Shown in pieces: positions 52,637 to 60,523 of a stretch of DNA of 64,000 nt. Origin of the DNA: an uncultured bacterium (GTDB taxonomy: Bacteria; Bacillota; Negativicutes; Veillonellales; Veillonellaceae); NCBI GenBank assembly GCA_905214495.1, contig CAJMLW010000005.1, forward strand, positions 1 through 64,000, in the 5' to 3' direction. Made by a program: the position numbers and the translations under genes. Under the pieces are notes generated by a model. That model saw only the letters and a list, made by a program, of their open reading frames with translations, searched no databases and was not told the origin of the DNA. How positions within the stretch are numbered: the stretch's first letter is position 1; each line of letters opens with the position of its first letter.

Positions 52637-54166
52637 CTAATGTTTAAAATGACGAATGCCTGTAAATACCATAGCAATACCCGCTTCATCAGCAGCCTTA
52701 ATGGATTCTTCATCACGGATAGAACCACCTGGTTGGATAATAGCAGCTATCCCATGTTTCGCCGCTGTTTCTACGGTATCGCCAAATGGGAAGAACGCAT
52801 CAGATGCAAGAACGGCCCCTTTTGCAGCCTCTCCAGCTTGTTCAAGGGCAATTTTAGCGGAACCAACGCGGTTCATTTGACCGGCACCAACACCTAGTGT
52901 TCGTTTCTCATTAGAAATTAAGATAGCATTAGATTTTACGTGTTTTACAAGCTTCCATGCAAATTCAAGCGCTTTCCATTGTGCTTCTGTAGGTTGCGCC
53001 TTTGTAACAACCTTATAATTAGCACGATCTTCTACGATGTCATCTTCTGTTTGTACGAGCATACCGCCAGACACCTTTTTTACAGTTACTTGGCCGGATT
53101 CAGGCTTAGATAACTCGATGAGGCGAATATTTTTCTTTGCTTCCAAGATATTTAAAGCTTCCTTTGTGAAAGCTGGCGCCATGATGACTTCTAAGAAAAT
53201 TTTGCTCATTTCTTCTGCCGTAGCCCCATCAACTTCGCGATTTAACGCAACAATACCGCCAAAAGCAGATACGGAATCTGCTTCATAGGCATTGACATAC
53301 GCATCATGCAATGTGGATGCCGTTGCAGCACCACATGGATTAGTATGTTTAATAATGCATGCCGCAGGATCAGTAAATTCCCATACCATATTCCACGCAG
53401 CTTCCATATCGACGATATTGTTATAAGATAATGCCTTACCGTGTAGTTGTTTTAATGCCCCCATGCCGTGAGCCTTGCCAATTTCTTTATAAAAAGCTGC
53501 CTTTTGATGAGGGTTTTCGCCATACCGAAGGTCCATAACCTTTTCATAAGCACTTAAATATTCAGAAGGTGTAGGGCCTTCTCCAATTACACCACTCATA
53601 TAATTAGCAATAGCCGTATCATAAGCGGCTGTATGAGCAAAGGCTTCTTTAGCAAGTGCAAAACGATAGTCTTGCGTCAATGCACCATTTGTTCTAAGCA
53701 TTTCTAAAATTTCATCATAGTGATCAGGGTTAACTACTATGCCTACATACGCATTATTTTTAGCCGCAGAGCGCACCATAGTTGGGCCCCCAATATCGAT
53801 ATTTTCAATAGCATCTTCTAATGCAACATTTGGTTTTGCAATCGTTTCACGGAAAGGATATAAATTTACTACCACTAAATCGATTGGTAAAATACCGTGT
53901 TCTTCCATAACGGCTTGATGCTCTGCATTATCACGAATCGCTAAAATGCCACCATGTACCTTTGGATGTAACGTCTTTACACGACCATCCATCATTTCAG
54001 GAAAACCAGTAAGAGATTCTACAGCCTTTGCAGGAACGCCTGCATCAGTAATAGCTTTCAACGTGCCACCTGTAGAATAGATGGTTACCCCTAACTCTAC
54101 AAGACCTTTGGCAAAGTCAACAATACCTGTTTTATCAGAAACACTAAGTAATGCGTTTTGAATCAT
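52637..54166 (-). CDS. purH: bifunctional AICAR transformylase / IMP cyclohydrolase
   Basis: 509 residues. N-terminal IMP cyclohydrolase (residues 1-190; SVSDKTGIVDFAKGL, STGGTLKAITDAGV, DGRVKTLHPKVHGGIL). C-terminal transformylase with IIKHTNPCGAATA and ASDAFFPFGDTVETAAKHG. Catalyses the last two steps to IMP with formyl-THF. 8 bases after purN. Confidence 0.96.
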   Translation of the reverse strand: MIQNALLSVSDKTGIVDFAKGLVELGVTIYSTGGTLKAITDAGVPAKAVESLTGFPEMMDGRVKTLHPKVHGGILAIRDNAEHQAVMEEHGILPIDLVVVNLYPFRETIAKPNVALEDAIENIDIGGPTMVRSAAKNNAYVGIVVNPDHYDEILEMLRTNGALTQDYRFALAKEAFAHTAAYDTAIANYMSGVIGEGPTPSEYLSAYEKVMDLRYGENPHQKAAFYKEIGKAHGMGALKQLHGKALSYNNIVDMEAAWNMVWEFTDPAACIIKHTNPCGAATASTLHDAYVNAYEADSVSAFGGIVALNREVDGATAEEMSKIFLEVIMAPAFTKEALNILEAKKNIRLIELSKPESGQVTVKKVSGGMLVQTEDDIVEDRANYKVVTKAQPTEAQWKALEFAWKLVKHVKSNAILISNEKRTLGVGAGQMNRVGSAKIALEQAGEAAKGAVLASDAFFPFGDTVETAAKHGIAAIIQPGGSIRDEESIKAADEAGIAMVFTGIRHFKH

Positions 54167-54174
54167 CGTTCCTC

Positions 54175-54795
54175 CTAAATATAATGTACAATGCGTCCTT
54201 CTATGCGCAATTTATCTTCACAGAACAAGCGAAGTGCTTCACGATAGGTCGCATGTTCTACGGGCAATAATCGTTCAGACAAAGTATCCTCTGTATCATC
54301 AGGGTATACAGGAACTGTATTTTGTATGATGATAGGACCTGTATCCATACCGGCATCTACAAAATGAACGGTACAACCAGTTACTTTTACGCCCGCATCA
54401 ATAGCCTGTTGATGGCCATGAAGCCCTGGAAAGGATGGCAATAGAGCAGGATGAATATTTAAAATCTTATGCTCATAGCGAGCAATAAGGCCGGCCCCTA
54501 CAATACGCATGTAGCCGGCCAATACAATTCCATCGACACAATACGGCTCAAGAGCATCCAATTGAGCTTGTTCAAAGTCTTGCTTTGAATCAAACTGACT
54601 ACGTTCAATGGCAATGAGTGGAATACCCCAGCCTTTAGAGCGTTCTACAATACCAGCATCTGCATGGTCTGTAATAATAACGACAAACTCGCCATTAATA
54701 AGGCCCTCTTGCATCGCCTTGTACAAAGCTTCGCCATTTGAGCCTCTACCACTGGCAAATAGAGCAAGACGCTTTTTAGATACGGAATTAGTCAT
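54175..54795 (-). CDS. purN: GAR transformylase, formyl-THF dependent
   Basis: 206 residues. LFASGRGSNGEALYKAM at the start; the catalytic block ILNIHPALLPSFPGLHGHQQ and VTGCTVHFVDAGMDTGPII follow, with the catalytic Asn, His and Asp. Transfers a formyl group to GAR. Overlaps purM by 8 bases. Confidence 0.95.
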   Translation of the reverse strand: MTNSVSKKRLALFASGRGSNGEALYKAMQEGLINGEFVVIITDHADAGIVERSKGWGIPLIAIERSQFDSKQDFEQAQLDALEPYCVDGIVLAGYMRIVGAGLIARYEHKILNIHPALLPSFPGLHGHQQAIDAGVKVTGCTVHFVDAGMDTGPIIIQNTVPVYPDDTEDTLSERLLPVEHATYREALRLFCEDKLRIEGRIVHYI

Positions 54796-55849
54796 TAAAT
54801 ACCGCCCCTTTTACGACAACAGGACCTTCGCCTGCAACGATACGACCAATTTCATATACAGCTTCATTTCGGCTTTCAAGATTAGCTTTTACAGTATCTA
54901 CGTCATCGGCATCGACGATGAGAATCATACCGATACCCATGTTAAACGTACGGTACATTTCATGCCAATCCACATTGCCCCATTCTTGCAATTTTGTAAA
55001 CACAGGAAGGCGTGGCCATGTATCACAATCTATCTCAGCGGTTACGCCATTTGGTAGTACACGTGGAATGTTTTCATAGAAACCACCGCCTGTGATATGA
55101 ACTATACCTTTGATATAATTTTCTTTAATCAACGGCAATACAGCTTTAGGATACAAGCGTGTTGGTGTTAATAGTTCTTCGCCAAGGGTTTTACCGAATT
55201 CTGGAATTTCTTGATCTATGGAGAAACCCTTATGGTCGAAAACGATTTTACGAACCAAGGAGAACCCATTGGAATGAACACCGGAGGATGGCAAACCAAG
55301 AATAACGTCACCAGCTATAATATGTTCACCTGTAATTAGTTTAGGGCGATCTACAATACCTACGGCAAAACCTGCCACATCATAGTCACCTTCACCATAG
55401 AAACCAGCCATCTCAGCTGTTTCCCCGCCAAGAAGAGCACATCCAGATTCTTCACAAGCATTAGCGACGCCGCGTACGATATCAGCGACTTGTACCGGAT
55501 TAAGTTTACCAACGGCTACATAGTCTAAAAAGAATAAAGGTATTGCCCCTTGCACAAGAATATCATTTACACTCATAGCAACACAGTCTTGGCCAATCGT
55601 ATCATGTTTATCCATCATGATAGCGAGGCGCAATTTTGTGCCAACCCCGTCTGTGCCAGATACAAGCATTGGTTCTTCCATGGAATGACCTGCTAAGGAG
55701 TAAAGGCCACCAAAGCCGCCTAAATCACCTACAACACCTGCTGTGTATGTTCTTTTTACGGATTCTTTCATCAACTCTACGGCTTTATTACCGGCATCGA
55801 TATCTACACCTGCATCACGATAGGTTAATCCTGTTTTATTCGAGCACAT
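54788..55849 (-). CDS. purM: phosphoribosylformylglycinamidine cyclo-ligase
   Basis: 353 residues from ATG 55849, chosen for the AGGAAGGGG just upstream; an in-frame start 11 codons earlier has no ribosome site. LTYRDAGVDIDAGNKAVELM, SGTDGVGTKLRLA, GCALLGGETAEMAGFY and HITGGGFYENIPRVL are the AIRS signature. The gene overlaps purF by 14 bases. Makes AIR from FGAM. Confidence 0.95.
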   Translation of the reverse strand: MCSNKTGLTYRDAGVDIDAGNKAVELMKESVKRTYTAGVVGDLGGFGGLYSLAGHSMEEPMLVSGTDGVGTKLRLAIMMDKHDTIGQDCVAMSVNDILVQGAIPLFFLDYVAVGKLNPVQVADIVRGVANACEESGCALLGGETAEMAGFYGEGDYDVAGFAVGIVDRPKLITGEHIIAGDVILGLPSSGVHSNGFSLVRKIVFDHKGFSIDQEIPEFGKTLGEELLTPTRLYPKAVLPLIKENYIKGIVHITGGGFYENIPRVLPNGVTAEIDCDTWPRLPVFTKLQEWGNVDWHEMYRTFNMGIGMILIVDADDVDTVKANLESRNEAVYEIGRIVAGEGPVVVKGAVFND

Positions 55850-57254
55850 ATTTGACCCCTTCCTCTTGTTCTGTAGGCACATCTACCCTGTAATCACCAT
55901 TGAAACAAGCGAAACATAAATCCGCTTCTGGCACGCCGCTAACAGCGCGGCACAAGCCTTCTTTTGATAGATAATGCAATTTATCTGCCTTAATATAATC
56001 TCTAATTTCTTCAATTGTATGTGTGGCTGCAATCAATTCTTTACGAACCGATGTATCAATACCATAGTGACAAGAATATTCGATAGCCGGCGAGCTAACG
56101 CACATATAGATTTCCTTAGCGCCTGCCTCTTTTAACATCTTAACGATAAGGCCGCTTGTGGTACCACGCACGATAGAATCATCGATTAATACAATGCGTT
56201 TACCACCTACAACCTCTGGCATAGCATTTAGCTTCATGCGCACAGCTAATTCTCGTTCTTCTTGATTAGGTTTGATAAATGTACGTCCACTGTATCGATT
56301 TTTAATCAACCCTTCTGCGAACGGAATGCCCGATGCACGAGCATATCCAAGAGCAGCCGTCGTGCCAGAGTCTGGAATAGACATGACGATATCTGCATCA
56401 TATTTAGTTTCATTATATAGTTCACGTCCCATATTGAGTCGTGTTTCATATACAGATTGGCCATCGATTTTACTATCGGAGCGTGCAAAGTAAATATATT
56501 CAAAGACACAAAGTTTTTTATCAATTTTTTGAGGTTCTGCATAGATTGTGCTGCGCACACCACGATCATCGATAATAACCATCTCACCTGGGTCAATATC
56601 CCGAATAAATTCGGCTTTTATAGCATCAAAAGCGCAGCTTTCACTAGATAAAACATAACCGTGTTCAGTCTTACCTAAGCAAAGCGGTCTAAAGCCTTGA
56701 GGATCGCGAACCCCAACGAGAGAGTCATTAGTTGTAATAACCAAGGAAAAGGCCCCTTCGATTTGACGTGCCGCATCAGCAATGCGTTCCTCTTGCGTAT
56801 CAGCCTTAGAACGAGCAATTAAGTTAACGATAACCTCTGAATCCATAGTTGTTTGAAAAATGGAACCATCTGCTTCAAGTTGACGACGGATGCCTAGAGC
56901 ATTCGTCAAATTGCCATTATGGGCTACTGCAATTTGGCCACCTTGATAATGGATTACGAGAGGTTGAATATTACGTGGGTTATTAGAACCGGTTGTAGAA
57001 TACCGAACATGACCAGTCCCCATATGGCTTTTTAATGTTGGTAATTCCTTGATCGCCTCAGTCAATAAACCCATACCTTTTTTTAGAGCCACTTCATTAC
57101 CATCGGTAATAGCGATACCTGCACTTTCTTGACCGCGGTGTTGAAGGGCAAACAATCCCCAGTATACATATCGTGCAACGTCAACAGTGCGGTCAAACAC
57201 ACCAAAGACGCCACATTCTTCATGCCATTTGTCAAAAATTGGATCGTAGTTCAT
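55836..57254 (-). CDS. purF: amidophosphoribosyltransferase
   Basis: 472 residues from ATG 57254 (a TTG precedes it by one codon). The Ntn glutaminase nucleophile Cys follows a short propeptide (MNYDPIFDKWHEE, then CGVFGVFD), so the first residues are probably removed. PRTase motif RIVLIDDSIVRGTTSG. C-terminal LCFACFNGDYRV and CVSSPAIEYSCHYG carry Cys residues of the 4Fe-4S form known in Bacillus. First committed step of purine synthesis, feedback-regulated by nucleotides. Confidence 0.95.
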   Translation of the reverse strand: MNYDPIFDKWHEECGVFGVFDRTVDVARYVYWGLFALQHRGQESAGIAITDGNEVALKKGMGLLTEAIKELPTLKSHMGTGHVRYSTTGSNNPRNIQPLVIHYQGGQIAVAHNGNLTNALGIRRQLEADGSIFQTTMDSEVIVNLIARSKADTQEERIADAARQIEGAFSLVITTNDSLVGVRDPQGFRPLCLGKTEHGYVLSSESCAFDAIKAEFIRDIDPGEMVIIDDRGVRSTIYAEPQKIDKKLCVFEYIYFARSDSKIDGQSVYETRLNMGRELYNETKYDADIVMSIPDSGTTAALGYARASGIPFAEGLIKNRYSGRTFIKPNQEERELAVRMKLNAMPEVVGGKRIVLIDDSIVRGTTSGLIVKMLKEAGAKEIYMCVSSPAIEYSCHYGIDTSVRKELIAATHTIEEIRDYIKADKLHYLSKEGLCRAVSGVPEADLCFACFNGDYRVDVPTEQEEGVKYVLE

Positions 57255-57268
57255 CAATAACCCCCAGG

Positions 57269-57997
57269 TTATGCACGTTCGCCCGTTAAGCGGAATAGCA
57301 TTTCTTTATAAGCTTCTTCGATATTGCCAAGGTCGCGACGGAAACGGTCTTTGTCGAGTTTTTCACCTGTTGTTGCATCCCAGAAACGACATGTATCAGG
57401 AGAAATTTCGTCACCAAGCAATACTTCTCCATTATGTGTACCAAATTCAAGTTTAAAATCGACTAATGTTACATTCTTAGTAGCCAAGAAGTTTTTAAGG
57501 ATATCGTTAACCTTCATAGTAATTTCGGAAATTCTATCCAATTGTTCTTGCGTAGCCCAGCCAAGAGCTGTGATTTGGGATTCGTTGGCAAATGGATCGC
57601 CAAGTTCATCATTTTTGTAGCAGAATTCAAGAATTGGATGTTTAAGAGGCGTACCTTCTTCAATGCCAAAACGTTTAGCCATAGAACCAGCAGCAATATT
57701 ACGAACGATAACTTCTAGAGGAACAATGTTCAACGTCAATACTGTTTGGTTACGGTCATCTTCACGACGAACGAAATGTGTTGGAACGCCTTCTTTTTTC
57801 AATAATTCAAAGAAGAATGAGGAAATTTTATTATTCAATACGCCTTTACCAAGGATAGTATCATGTTTTTCACCATTAAATGCAGTGGCATCATCTTTGT
57901 AGTGAACAATATATGTTTCCTTGTCATCTGTTTGATACACTTGTTTTGCTTTGCCTTCGTATAAAAGTGTTAATTTTTCCAAATCGATATTAGCCAT
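57269..57997 (-). CDS. purC: SAICAR synthetase
   Basis: 242 residues. LLYEGKAKQVYQTDDKETYI at the start, FNGEKHDTILGKGVLNN, LEVIVRNIAAGSMAKRFGIE, VDFKLEFGTHNGEVLLGDEI and SPDTCRFWDATTGE; these are typical of PurC. Joins CAIR and aspartate. Located between purE and purF. Confidence 0.96.
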   Translation of the reverse strand: MANIDLEKLTLLYEGKAKQVYQTDDKETYIVHYKDDATAFNGEKHDTILGKGVLNNKISSFFFELLKKEGVPTHFVRREDDRNQTVLTLNIVPLEVIVRNIAAGSMAKRFGIEEGTPLKHPILEFCYKNDELGDPFANESQITALGWATQEQLDRISEITMKVNDILKNFLATKNVTLVDFKLEFGTHNGEVLLGDEISPDTCRFWDATTGEKLDKDRFRRDLGNIEEAYKEMLFRLTGERA

Positions 57998-58021
57998 GAT
58001 AGTAATCCTCCTATGTAATAA

Positions 58022-58513
58022 TTATTTATTTAATTCTGCTTGTAATGCAGCATTATCTGCTAAAACCTTGTCAGCCATATCTTTGCGATAGGCAATATAT
58101 TTTTCTTTTAGTTCCTTGTTGAAAGTAGCACCGATTTGTACTGCAAATAATGCAGCATTTTTTGCACCATCTACGGCCATTGTTGCTACTGGCATACCAG
58201 ACGGCATTTGTACGATTGCCAAGAGGGAATCAATGCCCTTTAATGCTGTCGCATTAAGAGGAATACCGATAACCGGTACGGTTGTAAAACTTGCCACCAC
58301 TCCAGGTAGATGGGCTGCAGCGCCTGCACCTGCGATAAAAGCGATAGCCTCTTCTGCTTCAAGGCGTTCCACAAAAGACTTAACAGCCTCTGGTGTACGA
58401 TGCGCAGAAGCGATCACCATTTCATAAGGAATATTGAATTCATCTAATATAGCATATGCTTTTTTCATCGTGTCTAGGTCAGATTTACTGCCCATGATAA
58501 TGCCAACCTTCAT
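58022..58513 (-). CDS. purE: N5-CAIR mutase (or AIR carboxylase)
   Basis: 163 residues. VGIIMGSKSDLDTMKKA, VIASAHRTPEAV, FIAGAGAAAHLPGVVAS, TVPVIGIPL and SGMPVATMAVDGAKNAALFA are the PurE signature. First structural gene of the operon, just after the leader peptide and its terminator. No purK is in the window, so whether this is a class I mutase working with a distant PurK or a class II carboxylase cannot be decided here. Confidence 0.93.
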   Translation of the reverse strand: MKVGIIMGSKSDLDTMKKAYAILDEFNIPYEMVIASAHRTPEAVKSFVERLEAEEAIAFIAGAGAAAHLPGVVASFTTVPVIGIPLNATALKGIDSLLAIVQMPSGMPVATMAVDGAKNAALFAVQIGATFNKELKEKYIAYRKDMADKVLADNAALQAELNK

Positions 58514-58523
58514 TGTTCCTCCT

Positions 58524-58557
58524 TAATAAAAAAACTCGACCTAAAAAGGCCGAGTTT
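58524..58557 (-). terminator. attenuator terminator ahead of purE
   Basis: On the minus strand: AACTCGGCCT TTTT AGGTCGAGTT then TTTTTTATT. About ten base pairs with one G-U, followed by a U-tract. It begins within the stop codon of the 22-codon leader and ends 10 bases before the purE ribosome site. A classic leader-terminator arrangement controlling the purine operon. Confidence 0.85.
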
Positions 58558-58624
58558 ACGCACTAATAGCGTTAGCAGAAATAGTCATAATAGTAACGGA
58601 TGTTAGGTTCATATGTCTCTTCAT
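58556..58624 (-). CDS. 22-residue leader peptide of the purine operon
   Basis: ATG 58624 has AAGGAGG seven bases upstream, and TAA falls directly before the terminator stem. The peptide reads MKRHMNLTSVTIMTIS then ANAISA, with three Met, three Thr, three Ile and three Ala. Residues 1-3 and the Thr/Ile content recall threonine-operon leaders, but the genes downstream are purine genes. A ribosome stalling in or finishing this frame would decide whether the terminator forms. The signal that is sensed is unknown. I know of no described leader peptide for a purine operon. Confidence 0.6.
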   Translation of the reverse strand: MKRHMNLTSVTIMTISANAISA

Positions 58625-58650
58625 GATAACGCCTCCTTATCTGTATCTAA

Positions 58651-58679
58651 ATTGTATCAGACCAATTTGTATCGGTCAA
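58651..58679 (-). promoter_or_regulatory. sigma-70 promoter of the purine operon
   Basis: Minus strand: -35 TTGACC (58674-58679), 17-base spacer, -10 TACAAT (58651-58656). The predicted start near 58644 leaves about 20 bases before the leader ATG. GACCGATACAAATTGGTC across the -35 and spacer is a partial dyad; GATACA occurs three times at 58645-58673. Either could be an operator. Confidence 0.85.
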
Positions 58680-58687
58680 TTATTTTT

Positions 58688-58796
58688 CGAATAATAATTA
58701 TATTAGTTTTTATAATTGTTCATTATGTTCCGAACTATATAATAATTATATTAAAAATTACACAGTATTATACGAATAATAATTATTATGTACGAA
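58688..58796. promoter_or_regulatory. four helically phased CGAA motifs, one PurBox-like
   Basis: CGAA on the plus strand starts at 58688, 58731, 58773 and 58793; spacings are 43, 42 and 20 bases, close to 4, 4 and 2 helical turns. The second, GTTCCGAACTAT, fits the CCGAAC core of the Gram-positive PurR box (AWWWCCGAACWWT). The others read TCGAAT or ACGAAT in AT-rich surroundings. They lie just upstream of the purine promoter. No PurR gene is in the window. Confidence 0.45.
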
Positions 58797-58810
58797 TGTA
58801 CATTGATAAT

Positions 58811-58842
58811 AAAAAAGACTTCCACACATAGGTATGGAAGTC
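58811..58842 (-). terminator. terminator after the YbjN-like gene pair
   Basis: GACTTCCA (58817-58824) pairs with TGGAAGTC (58835-58842). On the minus strand TTTTTTATT follows. It ends the transcript of the YbjN-like genes and separates it from the purine operon promoter region. Confidence 0.8.
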
Positions 58843-58898
58843 CCTTGTATTCTATTCCCTATTCACACGATATACTATCTTATAAGGAATATCATATT

Positions 58899-59339
58899 TT
58901 ATTGTACATTGCTTTCAAAAGCAGCTTTTAAATCGCCAACGGCCTCAGGAATATAATCCACAATCGACGTCATTAAAGCATACATCAACTCTGGTATAAA
59001 CTCATCATTAGCACACATGTAGACGCAATCTAAATACAATGTAGAATCTTGTTCATCAATATAGAATTTATAGTTTTTATACATTGCATTCTCACGATTG
59101 ATCAATGCATTAATAGCCGCCATATTCTGCGCTGTTACCTTTTCAGGGCCAAGCACTAAACGGATAACACTGTAAATACTATTATCTAAGATCACAAACA
59201 TCGGCATATCCCAAAGTGGTGATTTAATATAGGATCGATATACGACTGTACCGTCTTCATCATCAAAATCTTTGCGCTCAAAAGCCGTTACTTCTTCTGC
59301 CTTCATAAATTTATCAAAGGCTAATGCTTTAGGATTCAT
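58899..59339 (-). CDS. YbjN-like protein, paralogue of the next gene
   Basis: 146 residues: DDEDGTVVYRSYIKSPLWDM, FVILDNSIYSVIRLVLGPEK, YKFYIDEQDSTLYLDCVYM. The layout (a strand-rich core with a D/E-rich centre) resembles the YbjN family. It shares the pattern FVILDxSxxSxIRxxx and a YxxDExSxxYxD motif with its neighbour. Soluble, no signal peptide. Function unknown. Confidence 0.65.
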   Translation of the reverse strand: MNPKALAFDKFMKAEEVTAFERKDFDDEDGTVVYRSYIKSPLWDMPMFVILDNSIYSVIRLVLGPEKVTAQNMAAINALINRENAMYKNYKFYIDEQDSTLYLDCVYMCANDEFIPELMYALMTSIVDYIPEAVGDLKAAFESNVQ

Positions 59340-59348
59340 ACTAACCTC

Positions 59349-59801
59349 TTATTTTGCTTGTCCTACAATTTTCAAAATTTCTGGATGAACTTCATCTAAG
59401 TGCGGTTTAATAACCTCTAACATAAGATTAACCAATACTGCCGGTTCAAATGTTTCAGCTGTAGATGGCACAGAAATATCAGTGTAAATATTGCTGTCCT
59501 CATCATTTACATAATATTTTGTTACTTTAAATTGTTGGTTAAGCTCATTCAATTTAGGCAATACTTTTTTAATGGCTGCATCTGTAATGCTCGTTGTTGT
59601 AACTGCAACACGAATATAAGAGAATACAGAATCATCCAACACGATAAAAACAGGTAAAGAATTACCATGAATTTCTAAACGACCATGGTATACAACCGTA
59701 TTGTATTCATCGCCTTCAATAACATCCTTTGTAAACCATTTATTGCCAGATTTTTCAATGTCCGCTACTAGTACATCAAATTTCTCAGCTTTTACGTTCA
59801 T
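59349..59801 (-). CDS. YbjN-like protein, paralogue of the preceding gene
   Basis: 150 residues from ATG 59801 (GGAGAGAGG upstream; an in-frame TTG seven codons earlier is possible). DVIEGDEYNTVVYHGRLEIH, FIVLDDSVFSYIRVAVTTTS and YYVNDEDSNIYTDISV align with the neighbour's blocks. The two genes are 9 bases apart and were probably made by duplication. They follow xpt by 34 bases and may be cotranscribed with it. Confidence 0.65.
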   Translation of the reverse strand: MNVKAEKFDVLVADIEKSGNKWFTKDVIEGDEYNTVVYHGRLEIHGNSLPVFIVLDDSVFSYIRVAVTTTSITDAAIKKVLPKLNELNQQFKVTKYYVNDEDSNIYTDISVPSTAETFEPAVLVNLMLEVIKPHLDEVHPEILKIVGQAK

Positions 59802-59834
59802 TATTTCTACCTCTCTCCGCAAAAAACTATAGGA

Positions 59835-60410
59835 CTAGTCCTCTATAAAAACACATTTATTATCTTTAAATTCTTTGATGCGCACTAAGGATTCAACACG
59901 GAAACCAGCATTTTCTAAGCGTTCACGACCTGGTTGGAAAGACTTTTCAATAGCAATTGCCATACCAACCACTTCATCGCCTGCATCTTTTACAAGTTTA
60001 GCAAGCCCCATAGCTGCTTCACCAGAGGCCAAAAAGTCATCAATAATTAAAACTTTTTCGCCTGCTGGCAAGAATTTTTTAGAAATTGTAATATCATAAT
60101 TTTCTTCTTTTGTATAAGAATATACAACAGAATGATATACATCATCGACCATAAGAATAGATTTTTTCTTACGAGCAAATACTAACGGCACGTCTAGTTC
60201 AAGAGCAGCCATCAATGCCAAGGCAATACCAGATGCTTCAATGGTAACAATACGTTGAACACCAGCATCACGATAGCGGTCAGCAATTTCTTTACCAATA
60301 GCTTTAAATAAATGTGGATCAATTTGGTGATTCAAAAAACCATCAACTTTTAATACACGATTGTTTAAGACAATACCTTCTTCACGAATGCGTTGTTTTA
60401 ATAATTCCAT
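59835..60410 (-). CDS. xpt: xanthine phosphoribosyltransferase
   Basis: 191 residues. FLNHQIDPHLFKAIGKEIAD, RIVTIEASGIALALMAALEL, and the PRPP motif KVLIIDDFLASGEAAMGLAK are typical of Xpt. Salvages xanthine to XMP. No purine riboswitch is seen in the 25-base leader, in contrast to the Bacillus xpt gene. Has its own promoter at 60441-60470. Confidence 0.93.
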   Translation of the reverse strand: MELLKQRIREEGIVLNNRVLKVDGFLNHQIDPHLFKAIGKEIADRYRDAGVQRIVTIEASGIALALMAALELDVPLVFARKKKSILMVDDVYHSVVYSYTKEENYDITISKKFLPAGEKVLIIDDFLASGEAAMGLAKLVKDAGDEVVGMAIAIEKSFQPGRERLENAGFRVESLVRIKEFKDNKCVFIED

Positions 60411-60440
60411 TTCGTTTTACCTCCGCATAACTATCCTTAA

Positions 60441-60470
60441 ATTTTAACGTAAATCAACGCTTAGGGTCAA
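60441..60470 (-). promoter_or_regulatory. sigma-70 promoter of xpt
   Basis: Minus strand: -35 TTGACC (60465-60470), 18-base spacer, -10 TAAAAT (60441-60446). The leader is about 25 bases with GCGGAGG as ribosome site, too short for a purine riboswitch. Confidence 0.7.
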
Positions 60471-60474
60471 CAAA

Positions 60475-60512
60475 AAAACACACTTTATTGAAAAAAAGAA
60501 TAAAGTGTGTTT
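60475..60512 (-). terminator. intrinsic terminator of the LysR gene
   Basis: AAACACACTTTATT and AATAAAGTGTGTTT form a perfect 14-bp stem around a GAAAAAAAG loop. On the minus strand TTTTTTT follows. It abuts the xpt promoter's -35. Confidence 0.85.
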
Positions 60513-60523
60513 GTAATTCATAT

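Noticed and set aside
58514..58650. Guanine or PRPP riboswitch before purE
   Set aside because: The leader is filled by a well-initiated reading frame and a plain terminator; no aptamer-like junction is visible.
59801..60523. Purine riboswitch upstream of xpt
   Set aside because: The predicted leader is only about 25 bases; the hairpin upstream is the LysR terminator.
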